From positions 71,143 through 135,142 of the forward strand of contig JNVV01000025.1 of assembly GCA_000733355.1 (NCBI GenBank): a stretch of DNA of 64,000 nt, read 5' to 3'. The position numbers were made by a program, and so were the translations under genes. The notes beneath the pieces are model-generated. The model had not been told where the DNA came from. It was given only the letters and a program-made list of their open reading frames with translations, and did not search any database. Shown in pieces: positions 12,697 through 22,052 of the stretch (the first letter of the stretch is position 1; every line of letters starts with the position of its first letter). This DNA comes from Falciphora oryzae (Eukaryota; Ascomycota; Sordariomycetes; Magnaporthales; Magnaporthaceae).

Positions 12697-12982
12697 TGTA
12701 ATAAGGGGTTAAAGACGGCTTGGAGAAAGAATCTCTAGATTGCAGATAATCTTTTTATGGGCTCAAAAGATGCTTGAGGAAGAAGGAATCTTTCCTGGAG
12801 GACATAGGAGATGGCAGGGTTTATATAAACCACCCTGTGATCCGTGCGAAGTATTAAATACATGATTCACACTGCCCCTCCGGCCTTCGGCCTTTGGGCC
12901 TCGGGGCCGTTGGGCACCTATACCGGTTCCCGGACCTTTTGTGAGGCCGATTAGATGAGTCCACAGGTTCTTCCGTGTGACA
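12697..12982 (-). repeat. 5' LTR of the gypsy element
   Basis: Begins TGTAATAAGG and ends GTGTGACA. Same length and sequence as the LTR at 6000-6285 apart from scattered transitions. The interior side on the minus strand does not show a primer-binding site I can match to a tRNA. Confidence 0.93.
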
Positions 12983-12983
12983 T

Positions 12984-15430
12984 TTAATTTATTAACGACG
13001 ACGACATTTTACGCGCGTTCCACGCTGCCGGCATTACGATCCAGCTTGCGAACAAAAGGACGACATTACCATCGGCAGCCTTTCCGAAATTACGCGACGA
13101 CTTTGCCACATTAAGCGCGTACGCGCCTTTTAACCAATTTGACCCTGCTGCCGTGGCATAAAGGGATGGGCCAGCATCCGCCAAAGATTTTTGCGACAAT
13201 TTATAAATTAGCACAGACCTCGGCCAAACAGATATCGTTTTCCGTCAAAATGCGTCAGATTTATTTGCACTTTTCGACCACCTAATGGCCAATGATCGTA
13301 ACCATTAGTCGTTATATGGGCCGAACTAGCCGTTATTACAAGATGCTCGCTTTCGTTACAATAAACATGCTGGTTCCTGCTTTATGCTTGCGAGCATATT
13401 AGCGAACGCCCGGTCCCCTAAGCGAAGCAATTATTTATCGAAAAGTTTGGGAATTTATTTGCTTAATAGTGGTATTTTTAAGCCGGTGGTCGAAATGCTA
13501 GCAGGGTTTGGAGTTTGTTATTCCTATCGGCAAGCAAGGACGTAGATGAACGAGTTGGTGGCGGTTGCAAAAGTACGTATGCTTGCGGCGGAATAGCATT
13601 TTCTGTGATTTGAATATTAAAGTATTATTACGTTTATAGCACAACCTCCGCCGGATCGCCCATAACCCTTTTTTCGTTTTCGTGTACGATAATTTCAATT
13701 TTATAGATCGCGTTTAAAATTTTGGATATGGACGCAACGATATCATGCGGAATATCACCACCTGCTTTGCCATTGGATACCCTAACGTCGAACGGTATAC
13801 CTAATCCCAATAGTATGCTATTGTACCGTTTAAAAAGCAATGGCTCCGAAAAATGTATATATCGAACCCTTTTGCTACCGAACTATAATGTGCACAATTC
13901 CTTTTCCGCTACTAGGTCCTCCACCATCTATTCGGCGGAACTTTAGCCTTTGGCGCTTTAAAAAGCGACGAATCCACGCTTTTAACTTTGGACTTTCCGG
14001 AATTTCCTTTCCCATAAGTTTTTCGTATACAAACCCCAGCTTTTTATGCTATCCAAACCCCGGCTATTATAGAAAACGAAGGTGAATTAAACGGGGTTAT
14101 CCGTATCCATAAGCAGCTTTTCCAACAGCTGCTGGGATTTCGACCTAGGAACCCTGGATTTAATTACAACGAAAACTTGGTACTTGTTTACGGCAACCAA
14201 AAAACAATCTCCTTTATTCAGCATATCTAATCTGCCCAACTGGAAGCTAGCCAACCATTCGATCGAAAGCAATGGATCCTCCCAATCCTTGCCTTTTTCC
14301 ACATCAAACTTAACTTTATTAACCACATTTGGAAGGAGTTTAAACCTTTGGTACGAATGGACGTTAAAGGGTTAGGGCGGACGCAAAAACTATCCGTACT
14401 TATGCCGGAATATTACCACGCTATCCGGCTATTTCAAAACGCATACCGCGCCCGAGTTTTGGCTATGGTAATATACCAGTTGCGACAAACAGGGCTACTT
14501 TACGAACTCGATGATATAACCCCGTTTATTGTACAAAAGGTGTTAGCCGAAGCATCCATAAACGACATCAACTATATATACAGCCAAATTAAGCAAAAGG
14601 CGTTTGGACACGCTGCTAGTACCAGCATTTATGCCGACAAAAAAGATGTTAACGTTTTTTTCCGCTCCTAATGCAAATATCTTGCCGTTATCGAGCTGCT
14701 TTGGGTGATCGACGAGGCTGTTCGCGCCGGAAATTACGGCGTCCTTCGCTAATACATGCCTATGCTTACCCTGTTTTTTTACGGGTGCAAAGGGGCTAAA
14801 AACTACGGGCTATAAATGCTTTACCTGACCTGGCTTATACGCCCAAAAATTACGGACGAGCCGTTGCGCACCGCCATCCTTCGATCTAAATTAGTCCGCT
14901 ACACTACCGTTGGAAAAGGCTTTAAAGCAATCGACTAAGCCATAAAACACACGAACAAGGGGTTCTTTACAAACATTAAAAGCAACCGCAATTCCACGCA
15001 CGATATATGGATAACTTTCCAACAATGTGCTGCTTTTAGTCCCATCGCGGCAACCTTACGGGCCACGTTCGAATCCAAGTTTAGCACGTACAAAAATACG
15101 GCACACACGGTTGCGACAACCAAAACAAACGCGGCTTAGTGGGCGTGCGTGCTGTATAAAAACGGGTGGGGAAGCTGTTCCGACCAAGTCAGCCAGGACG
15201 AAATATTCGATGCGCCGCCGGTATTCGAGCAAGGCTTCGTAAGCCTGCTTGGGAGCAAACTAAACAGTTTTAACCAGGCTATGGTAAAACCGGCTGGTAT
15301 ACACAGCCAGCGGGATTTGCCGCGTGCTATAAAGGAGGAAAGCTTAGCAATTGTCGGCCGGGAAAGGGAACGGGAATATCCGCTTAAAAGCATAAACAGT
15401 AACGACAATGCGGAGGAAAATGCGGGGTAA
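12984..15430 (+). pseudogene. DUF6589-family protein, RIP-damaged, 5' part separated by retrotransposon
   Basis: The plus strand encodes a long DUF6589-like protein across many TAA/TAG codons. Diagnostic segments are YDNFNFIDRV (about 13690-13720), LVYGNQKTISFI then AQLEASQPFDRKQWILPI (14190-14290), and the open C-terminal stretch 14348-14671 followed by 15149-15430. Fungal DUF6589 proteins show the same order (YDNFNF, a GDQ-type motif, then an all-helical C-terminal part). The function of DUF6589 is unknown to me. The N-terminal region was probably upstream of 6000 and is now separated by the gypsy element. It is convergent with the RecQ-like gene at 15840-18409, which suggests one two-gene mobile unit. 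Confidence 0.7.
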
Positions 15431-15839
15431 TTTAAAATGTGCGCCAGCGTTAAGTTTAAAGTTAGATTTTAACAGCAGAATATGCTTAATTAAACGATAT
15501 AACACGGCCTGGGATGTTTCGAATTATCGCGATTATGGTAGATGTAAATGCGGTAATAAAGGCTAATTTTTAAATAATGTTTTACGCGAGGTGCTGTTAA
15601 AGGGACTAACAGCACTTTGCTGCCGCGAAAAAAGACTCCGGTGGAAATACCCGATGCACTTCCCACCTGCAAACATCCACGGCGCCGTACCTGAGGACAG
15701 TTGTAACCCGGTGACCTCGGTATTAAATTTGTAACTTATTTCCCTTTTCCTGGCCGCATATTACGATTAGGCTATGGTCCCGCCATTAACCAAAATTTAC
15801 CTAAACTTACTCGGTTCGATCCGAACCCTTTGCAAAATG
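15431..15839. other. Spacer between convergent DUF6589 and RecQ relics
   Basis: AT-rich and RIP-textured, with no coding similarity recognised. Convergent transcription predicts the 3' ends of both genes here. Confidence 0.4.
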
Positions 15840-18409
15840 CACGATCTAGCCGTTTGTTATGGCGTGGCGTGCCCTTTCGTGCAGCTTTGCCTTACAAAGG
15901 GTATTTGAGCTTCCAATTAAGCTAAAGTTTCGACTTTGGCTTAGTCGTCCTTTTGGTAGCAAATAGGTGGAAGCTCCTACTGCCGAACCGTAACACCGTT
16001 TATTATAACCTTTTGGCTTTTTTTGCTTGGGACGAGGATGCATATGTTCCCGACAGTCGGTGGCTCGCTTTTTGGCTAGCGCTTTTTGTAGGTCGCGAGC
16101 TTGTCGGCTGCGAGCTTGTCGGCTACGCTCCCGTTTGTTAATACTGGTTCACTTTCGCGTTAAATCGGCATCGATGTTCCTGGTATGCCGCAATGCCCCG
16201 GCGCAGTATATCCCCTATTTTTCGTTGCAATAACTCGCCTTTTATTTCCAGCTATTAATGCTATTCCCAGTTTCTAACCTTTTATGCCACCGAACATATA
16301 TTTCGCAGGTTAAATATGCCGTTTTTTGCGTTAATGGCTTTAACGAAATGGTTAGCTACAGCGTTTTCCATTAAAAACGAACCAGGTAACGAATATGGTC
16401 GGGTTGGGCAATGGTATAATTTGTTATTAGCAATGCGCGATAAAACCTCCATTAATTCCTTACGTATAAACCAAAGCTTTGTGTTTTTCCGGATTTCAAT
16501 TGGAGGCGTTTCCAGTTTAGGGAGAATTTCGAAAGTTCCTAGTTTGTGAGAACAGGCGTTGCAGCACTGCTTTGGGGGTACAACAGGAGCATCCGGTTCC
16601 TGCAGCTAACAAAGGCTTTCTTTTCGAAAACAAGGGGCGTTAATAAAGCTATATATATCGGGGTGCTCGTTTCGAAATTTGGCTCGGTGCGTGATATTTT
16701 CGCGTGTTCATAGCAAAGGGATGCTTTTTAAAAAGATGCCGAACGTAAAGTTCATATCATTTTGGCTTACTAACACAAACTGCCTGCCAGCAACTGCTCC
16801 TTCGACGTTAAATGGTATAAAATGTGCCGCAAAATAGCCCGATTCGTTAGAAGCATTTAAAGCAATGTCCTCCGCTCCCATTTTTAAACGTAATATGTTT
16901 GGGGTAACGGGTGCGTAAGGTTAGCTTTGCCGGCCCTTTTTTTTCGTAGGTTTTTTCTCGCCTATGCCCATTAGGTCGAAATACTAATAAGGGGCGAAGA
17001 AATAACTTATACCGTACCCTATACCGGAACGGCACGCCCGACCGAACCGCTAAATAAAATCCCTAACATCCTATAACAAAAGTGGTCCAAATTGCACTAT
17101 ACGCGCCACATTTAGAATATCCATACCCATTCCAAGTAATACAATAAATAAAATAATGCGGATAAAAGAATCCATTTAACGAAACGTGTTAAAAATGCTT
17201 TATTAGTCGATGGTCGGTGTAAAGGAGTGGTAAATAACAATGGTGCGACTAGCAGTTGCATTATCCACCCTTTGGGTTTGCAGGTGTGAGAAAAGGGCAT
17301 AGCGAGCTTTAACGAGGGCCGCGCGTGCGTTTATATAGATAATGGTTTTGGGAATAAATAAAGGGGTGAAGCCGGGTCGGACGTCCTTTACTAGGAAAAA
17401 AAGGCGACGGTAATCGCCTTGTTTTTTTTGTTTAGTAATGCATTAAACCACGAAAAAAATCTCCGGTTTATCCACAAATGTGCGAATAATTTGTAGCTGG
17501 TTTTTATTCGGCCCGAGGAACCTAAATCCCGCGTGGGTAAGGACGAACTTTTCGGCATTTTCCGTAAGGGTTGCTATGCATCCGAATAAAGGAATAGATT
17601 TGGGGATAGCGGAACGGATGATATGGAAATTAGGATAGGACGTGTGGAAATCCTTCCATTAATAGATAGTGTGAAGCTCGTCGATAGCAATAAAGGCAAT
17701 TCGGCTGCTAAATAGGGGGTTGCGAAAAAGTTAAAGGAACCGGTAACTTGTGGCTTGCTCTAATCTAAAAATGATATATGTATATCCTACTGGATTGGCG
17801 GGATCCCAAATGTCGTCGTCCTGTTTTTATAATTAGCTTAAGTACCTACTTTATTTATATAAATTGGCTTGTTATTAAAATTTTTACCTGGCGTGCTAAA
17901 TGGTTAAGCAATAAGGGGTTAGCCCACGGGAATCCAGCAACGGTTCGGGCCTGTTCTTCTCCCAGCTTATTTAATAAAACAAACTAAACGGTAACATATT
18001 TGTTTCGGATAACAAATACTGCTTGGAACACAATGCTTTTGCCGTATCCTGTTTTAGCGATAAGAATAGTGTTTCCGAGCTGGTATACAATGCGTTAAAT
18101 GCATTTAACCTGTTCGTTTTTCGGTTCACGCCGTCCGGTTTAACCCTCCCGACCCTGGTTTAAAAAGGAACTTGTAATGAACGCTACGAATTCATGCTGG
18201 ACGTCGGAATTTTCCGGGCTTAACGTGTAGTTGTAGATATCAAGGATGATATTTCGGAAAGGAACCCCTTGATATTGCCCCTGGGCTAGGTCGCGGCAGT
18301 TGCTAATTGCTTTAAAAGCTTGCTGCATATACTCGGCCCTTGGCATGGGCCCAAAGATGCCCCCCAGCAAGTTTGGGATAAATGCCGGCCTTTGTGGCTG
18401 ATTAGCCAT
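15840..18409 (-). pseudogene. RecQ-like DEAD/DEAH-box helicase, RIP-damaged
   Basis: The minus strand starts with an open 89-residue N-terminal stretch (MANQPQRPAFIPNLLGG..., start at 18409). After a stop it continues to QLGNTILIAKTGYGKSIVF, an AKTGYGKS Walker A at about 18060-18032, and then LLNKLGEEQARTVAGF, a RecQ-type motif Ia region. Further down only fragments are readable, such as the C-terminal KKPKGYNKRCYGSAVG at about 16010-15970. Many TAA/TAG codons replace Gln or Trp. The arrangement resembles transposon- or telomere-associated RecQ helicases of fungi. It is certainly inactive. Confidence 0.7.
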
Positions 18410-18669
18410 AGGGTATCGGGAACGAAGCTATTTATTCCCGAATTGTGTGCTAAAGCCTCATTTTTCCGTTTGGAATTAGCATGCGTTTTCCGGCGATTAA
18501 AAAAAAAATAAGAAAATACCATACAAAAGCTGGAGCAATTCTAACCTTCCGCCATTGGTTTATTTTGGCCCGCGAAATGCGGCGATGAAGGTATTTACAA
18601 GTGTTCAAAATGGATTTTTTCAATTTGTATGGGAGTGTGTGCCAGAGCCTCGAAAAAATCACCATATTG

Positions 18670-19430
18670 CCTCAGACGTGATTCTCACAAAAATGGCCGC
18701 CCTACAAATACATGCGCACAAACCAAGCGAAGACCAAGCGACCTGGCGGAGCCACAATCAGCCACGGGTTGAGGCGGCTCCATCTTTGTCATCACGTTTA
18801 AGTCATTGAGACTAGGGAAGGTGCATGCCATTGGGGGAGAGAGAGAGAGAGAGAGTATATTTAACGTCGTTCTAGTCGGGATCTACCAGTCCCTGCCTCC
18901 CAGGGGGCATACGACGTGCTAGCGCTACCTAAGCTTGACATTAGGCTACATGTTGCTATCGAGGCGGCTAACAAAATCAAACCAAGGGGCAAGCCCAAGG
19001 CACACGGTGTTCGGGCCGCATTCCGGCGCTCCTTGTTGGTGAGCGGGCAATCGGCAGAAGGGGCGAATAACCGCCAGGGCGCTGTAAGCGCTGCTATTGG
19101 TGGTAGTGAAAGCTGTCGGCCGGCAATGCCATTGGGGGAGCAAAAGCGCCAGGAGCACATTTCTTATCTCATCCAGGGATAATGCATCGGGTCGGAGCGC
19201 AAGTGGGTGTATAAGGTGGGGCGCCAAAATACGGCCTTTGCACGGTAGGGGAACGCTTGGCTAAGAGCAAAAAGGAACAAAAGCGTCCGTTTCTAAAGGC
19301 CGAAACCTCCGTTTCCGGACGCTCTTGATCCCAATGGCTCACAAATTGTCCAAGTTCCAAAACATGTGAGGGCCTAATTGACTAGTAGAAAGCAATTGGA
19401 TTCCGAGCAGCTAGCTAATGATAGTTTTGG
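18670..19430. other. Non-RIP spacer with (GA)n microsatellite; no clear gene
   Basis: The RIP texture ends near 18660. A GA repeat (18838-18855) is followed by an open stretch at 18916-19182 (88 residues, basic and Ala/Gly-rich) with no recognisable domain. The 13-mer GCCATTGGGGGAG occurs at about 18828 and 19128. I do not support a gene here. Confidence 0.4.
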
Positions 19431-19860
19431 TTAACGTGGTCCACCAGTAAGCGCCACACACCAGCGAACACCACACTCAAAATCCCATACTAAATGCTAT
19501 TTTTTAAATGCTTATAAATCCACCAATTTTAATCCAAATTCAATGCAACTTTGTAATTAACGTTTTAACTATATAATCGATTTTATGAAATTATCTTCGA
19601 TTTTACAACCCTAACCCGGGTGAGATATTAAAAAATGAGCTATTTTAACTCCTGCATTTACTATATCTCGACCGGGTTAGGGTTATAAAATTAAAGATAA
19701 TTACATAAAATCGGTTATATGGTTAAAACGTTAATTACAAAGTTGCATTGAATTTGGATTAAAATTGGTGGATTTATAAGCATTTAAAAAATAGCATTTA
19801 GTATGGGATTTTGAGTGTGGTGTTCGCTGGTGTGTGGCGCTTACTGGTGGACTACGTTAA
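19431..19860. mobile_element. 430-bp near-perfect palindrome (foldback/MITE-like element) with TTAA ends
   Basis: Two 198-bp arms (19431-19628 and 19663-19860) are inverted copies aligned without gaps, separated by a 34-bp spacer. I count about ten mismatches (roughly 95% identity). The ends read TTAACGTGGTCC and GGACTACGTTAA. Terminal TTAA could be a piggyBac-type target duplication, or TA a Tc1/mariner type; TTAA is itself palindromic, so the two cannot be told apart here. The inner ends hold CCCTAACCC (19609-19617) and GGGTTAGGG (19674-19682), which resemble the fungal telomere repeat TTAGGG. It has no coding capacity. The arms are AT-rich and not stop-riddled. Confidence 0.85.
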
Positions 19861-20140
19861 AGGTTGATTGTTAATCAAGGCCGCTGAAAATATGGAAAGC
19901 GATTGTGGTTCGCGCTAAACATCATTGTTAATTTAGCCAATGAAGGCCTGGCTACGGTATCCACCCTAAATTTTCTACCAAAATCCCACGGCCAGTGGGG
20001 CCTTAGATTACAAATGGAGGAGTGGGGGTAACGGTCCCACTTTAGTGGGCCCAGGACATAGGGATATTAGCATTTCTGCTCGCCTGGCCCGGTAAGGCTC
20101 AACTTTACTAGCACCAAGTCGGGGACTGTCATCAAGGTTA
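19861..20140. other. Spacer between palindrome and pogo element A
   Basis: No gene or repeat recognised. Confidence 0.4.
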
Positions 20141-21997
20141 TAAGTCGGTGCACCCCCTGTCCGCGCACCCCCCTGTCCGCGCACTAGCTTAGGAAATAGC
20201 CTCAACAACAACGATATCTTTGTGATGCTAAAAAATAAGGCTATCCAATAACAATAATCTCATCCTGTATATCATCCTGTTCAGCTTTTTCCGGAGATTC
20301 CAATGGTGCTTCTGGATCCATCAAAATCCCCCGTTTTTGCAGGTAAACCTGCCTCCCAAATACGAATGTCTGGTTGGGATCCGGAATAACCCTCTTCCTT
20401 TTTTTTTTTTGTACTACCTCCAATTGTGCCTCCAGCGCTTTGATTTTTTGAGAGGCTGTAGTAATTTCCAAATCCTTTAGTTCAAAGCCCTTCCGGATTT
20501 TCCTAAACCACAGCCGCTTCGTAGGGGTAGTCGGGATAGTGCGGGAAAAATCCTCGATTTGGCTGGCCAATTCCCGAGTTTTTTTGGGGGTCCCCCAGTT
20601 TTTTTTAGCAGCGGTTGGTAGTTTAAGGGATTGTTGCTTTGCTTTTCTTTTGTGCGGAATAACGGGGGCAGGCTTAAAGGCATTGTTATTATTGTTTTCG
20701 AGCAAAAGCCGGCTTATAAGGGGTTTCGCCATATTAACCGGCCATAACCCCGATGCTTTCCAACCTGATTTGATATTGGCTTCGATAACGGCTTTGTTTC
20801 GTGCGCTTCGATAAGCTATAAGAAACTTTCGTTTCCCGACTGCCGTAGAGCAGCAGAAAAGTGCCTGGCCCATAATAATGGCCCGATATTGTGATTTGAG
20901 GGGTGAATAGACTGATAAGTCGAGTGGTTGAAGAACGTGAGATGTATGGGCAGGCAAATATAGGAGAAAAACGTCGTTTTGATAGCAAAGAAATTGGAAA
21001 CGCTTTGTAACGTGTGATCCGTGGCCGTCGAGGATCAGGAGACGGGGGCCGGGGGGGTCCGGCCGGGTCCCTGGGAGGAAGACTTTTTGCAGCCATTCTA
21101 TGGCCGCACGGTCTGTAGTCCAGCCGTTATCCGTACAGGTGAATTCCCAATCTTCGAATTGGCCGTTTCTGTCCGGGAACCATTGGTCTTGCACATGCTT
21201 TCCTTTAAAAATGATAAAGGGCCGTTGCTTAACCCCTGTTGCCGAAACGCATTCGATAAAGGAGGTCCATTGCCGTGATCCCGGCTCTTTTCTGTGCAAC
21301 GGCCGGGTCCCCGCGAGTCCTAAAACAAGCCCGTTGCCGGTCCTGCCCTCTTAGAGACCGCCCTTATCCATATTGTGGCGGTTTTAAAGGGGGATTTCCT
21401 TAATCTCAAGGATATCTAGCTTTCGCCACCATTTCGTGATTATTTCCGTAGTGGCACCGTTTACACGGGCTTTTTCCATAGCTTTGCCTTTGTGGACTTG
21501 GATCTCTGGATTCCGGGCCAAAAATCCGGCTGCCCAACGCTTCCCAAGGGGTGCTTTGTCGCCTGCCGTATGGAGGGTCTCTTGCGCATAATAACGCAAT
21601 TCTCCGTGGGTTGGGGGAAGCCCTAGGGCGGCTTAGATAGCTAACCATTTGGCCAGGTGTTTTTTTTGCACCGCGGAAAGCCGTTGGAACCGCTTTTGTA
21701 CTTGCTGATAGGGCTCGGCCCCTTTAATGCGGCCTCGTAAGGTGGACTCAGGTATCCCCTGATCAAAGGCGGCCGCCCGCCGGGACCAGCCCTTTCGCAT
21801 TAAGGCGAAGGCCTCGGCGACGTTTTCTTCTGTCCAGCCCTTTTGCATCGACTTGGCTACAGAATGCACCAAAAATGAAGTCAAACGGATGAATTTTGAT
21901 CAAAATATGGAAGATATAAAGTGTGCGTGGTGCCCGGGCCGAAAGATACATTAGTGCGCGGACAGGGGGGTGCGCGGACAGGGGGTGCACCGACTTA
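20141..21997 (-). mobile_element. pogo/Fot1-like DNA transposon copy A (inactive)
   Basis: Flanked by TA and bounded by perfect 46-bp terminal inverted repeats (20141-20186 and 21952-21997) that start TAAGTCGGTGCACCCCC. Each TIR holds the motif CCCCCTGTCCGCGCAC twice. The length (1.86 kb) and a single transposase gene on the minus strand fit the Fot1/Pot2 group of Tc1/mariner-pogo elements. It lies just beyond the 3' end of the NLR pseudogene. Confidence 0.93.
20241..21884 (-). pseudogene. Transposase of pogo element A, with in-frame stops
   Basis: Three minus-strand open pieces (21884-21633, 21599-21384, 21299-20241) make one DDE_1-type transposase. The N-terminus has an HTH (psq/CENP-B-like) region with RKGWSRRAAAFDQGIPESTLR. 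The DDE core has NMDKGGL for the usual N-A-D-E-G-G-L, then LLILDGHGSH and QPLDLSVYSPLK. The three catalytic Asp residues remain, but the Glu after the first is Lys and stops break the frame after LAKWLAI, after KEIPL and at GGL*EG. The last open piece (352 residues) ends in a Lys/Glu-rich coiled-coil tail. Changes are RIP-type. Confidence 0.88.
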
Positions 21998-22052
21998 TAA
22001 GTAAATGTGATAACTATGAAAACTACAACTGTGAAGTAATTGAAAGATGCCC

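Larger units (their letters stand above)
6000..12982 (-). mobile_element. Ty3/gypsy chromovirus LTR retrotransposon, RIP-inactivated
   Basis: Full-length element of 6,983 bp transcribed on the minus strand, bounded by two 286-bp LTRs. Reading the minus strand in order gives gag, a CCHC zinc knuckle, aspartic protease, reverse transcriptase, RNase H, integrase and a chromodomain-like segment. That order is the Ty3/gypsy one, and the terminal chromodomain is the chromovirus hallmark. A purine-rich polypurine tract lies just inside the 3' LTR. Every domain is interrupted by Gln-to-stop or Trp-to-stop codons. No 5-bp target duplication is visible (ACGCC on the left, TTTAA on the right), so flanks may have rearranged or the original site mutated. 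It sits inside the DUF6589/RecQ unit. Confidence 0.9.

Noticed and set aside
19609..19682. CCCTAACCC/GGGTTAGGG considered as an internal telomere or chromosome end
   Set aside because: Only one-and-a-half repeat units on each side, inside palindrome arms; not a telomere tract. Kept as a motif observation only.
20157..20184. Repeated CCCCCTGTCCGCG words considered as a CRISPR-like array
   Set aside because: Only two copies, part of a transposon TIR in a eukaryotic genome.
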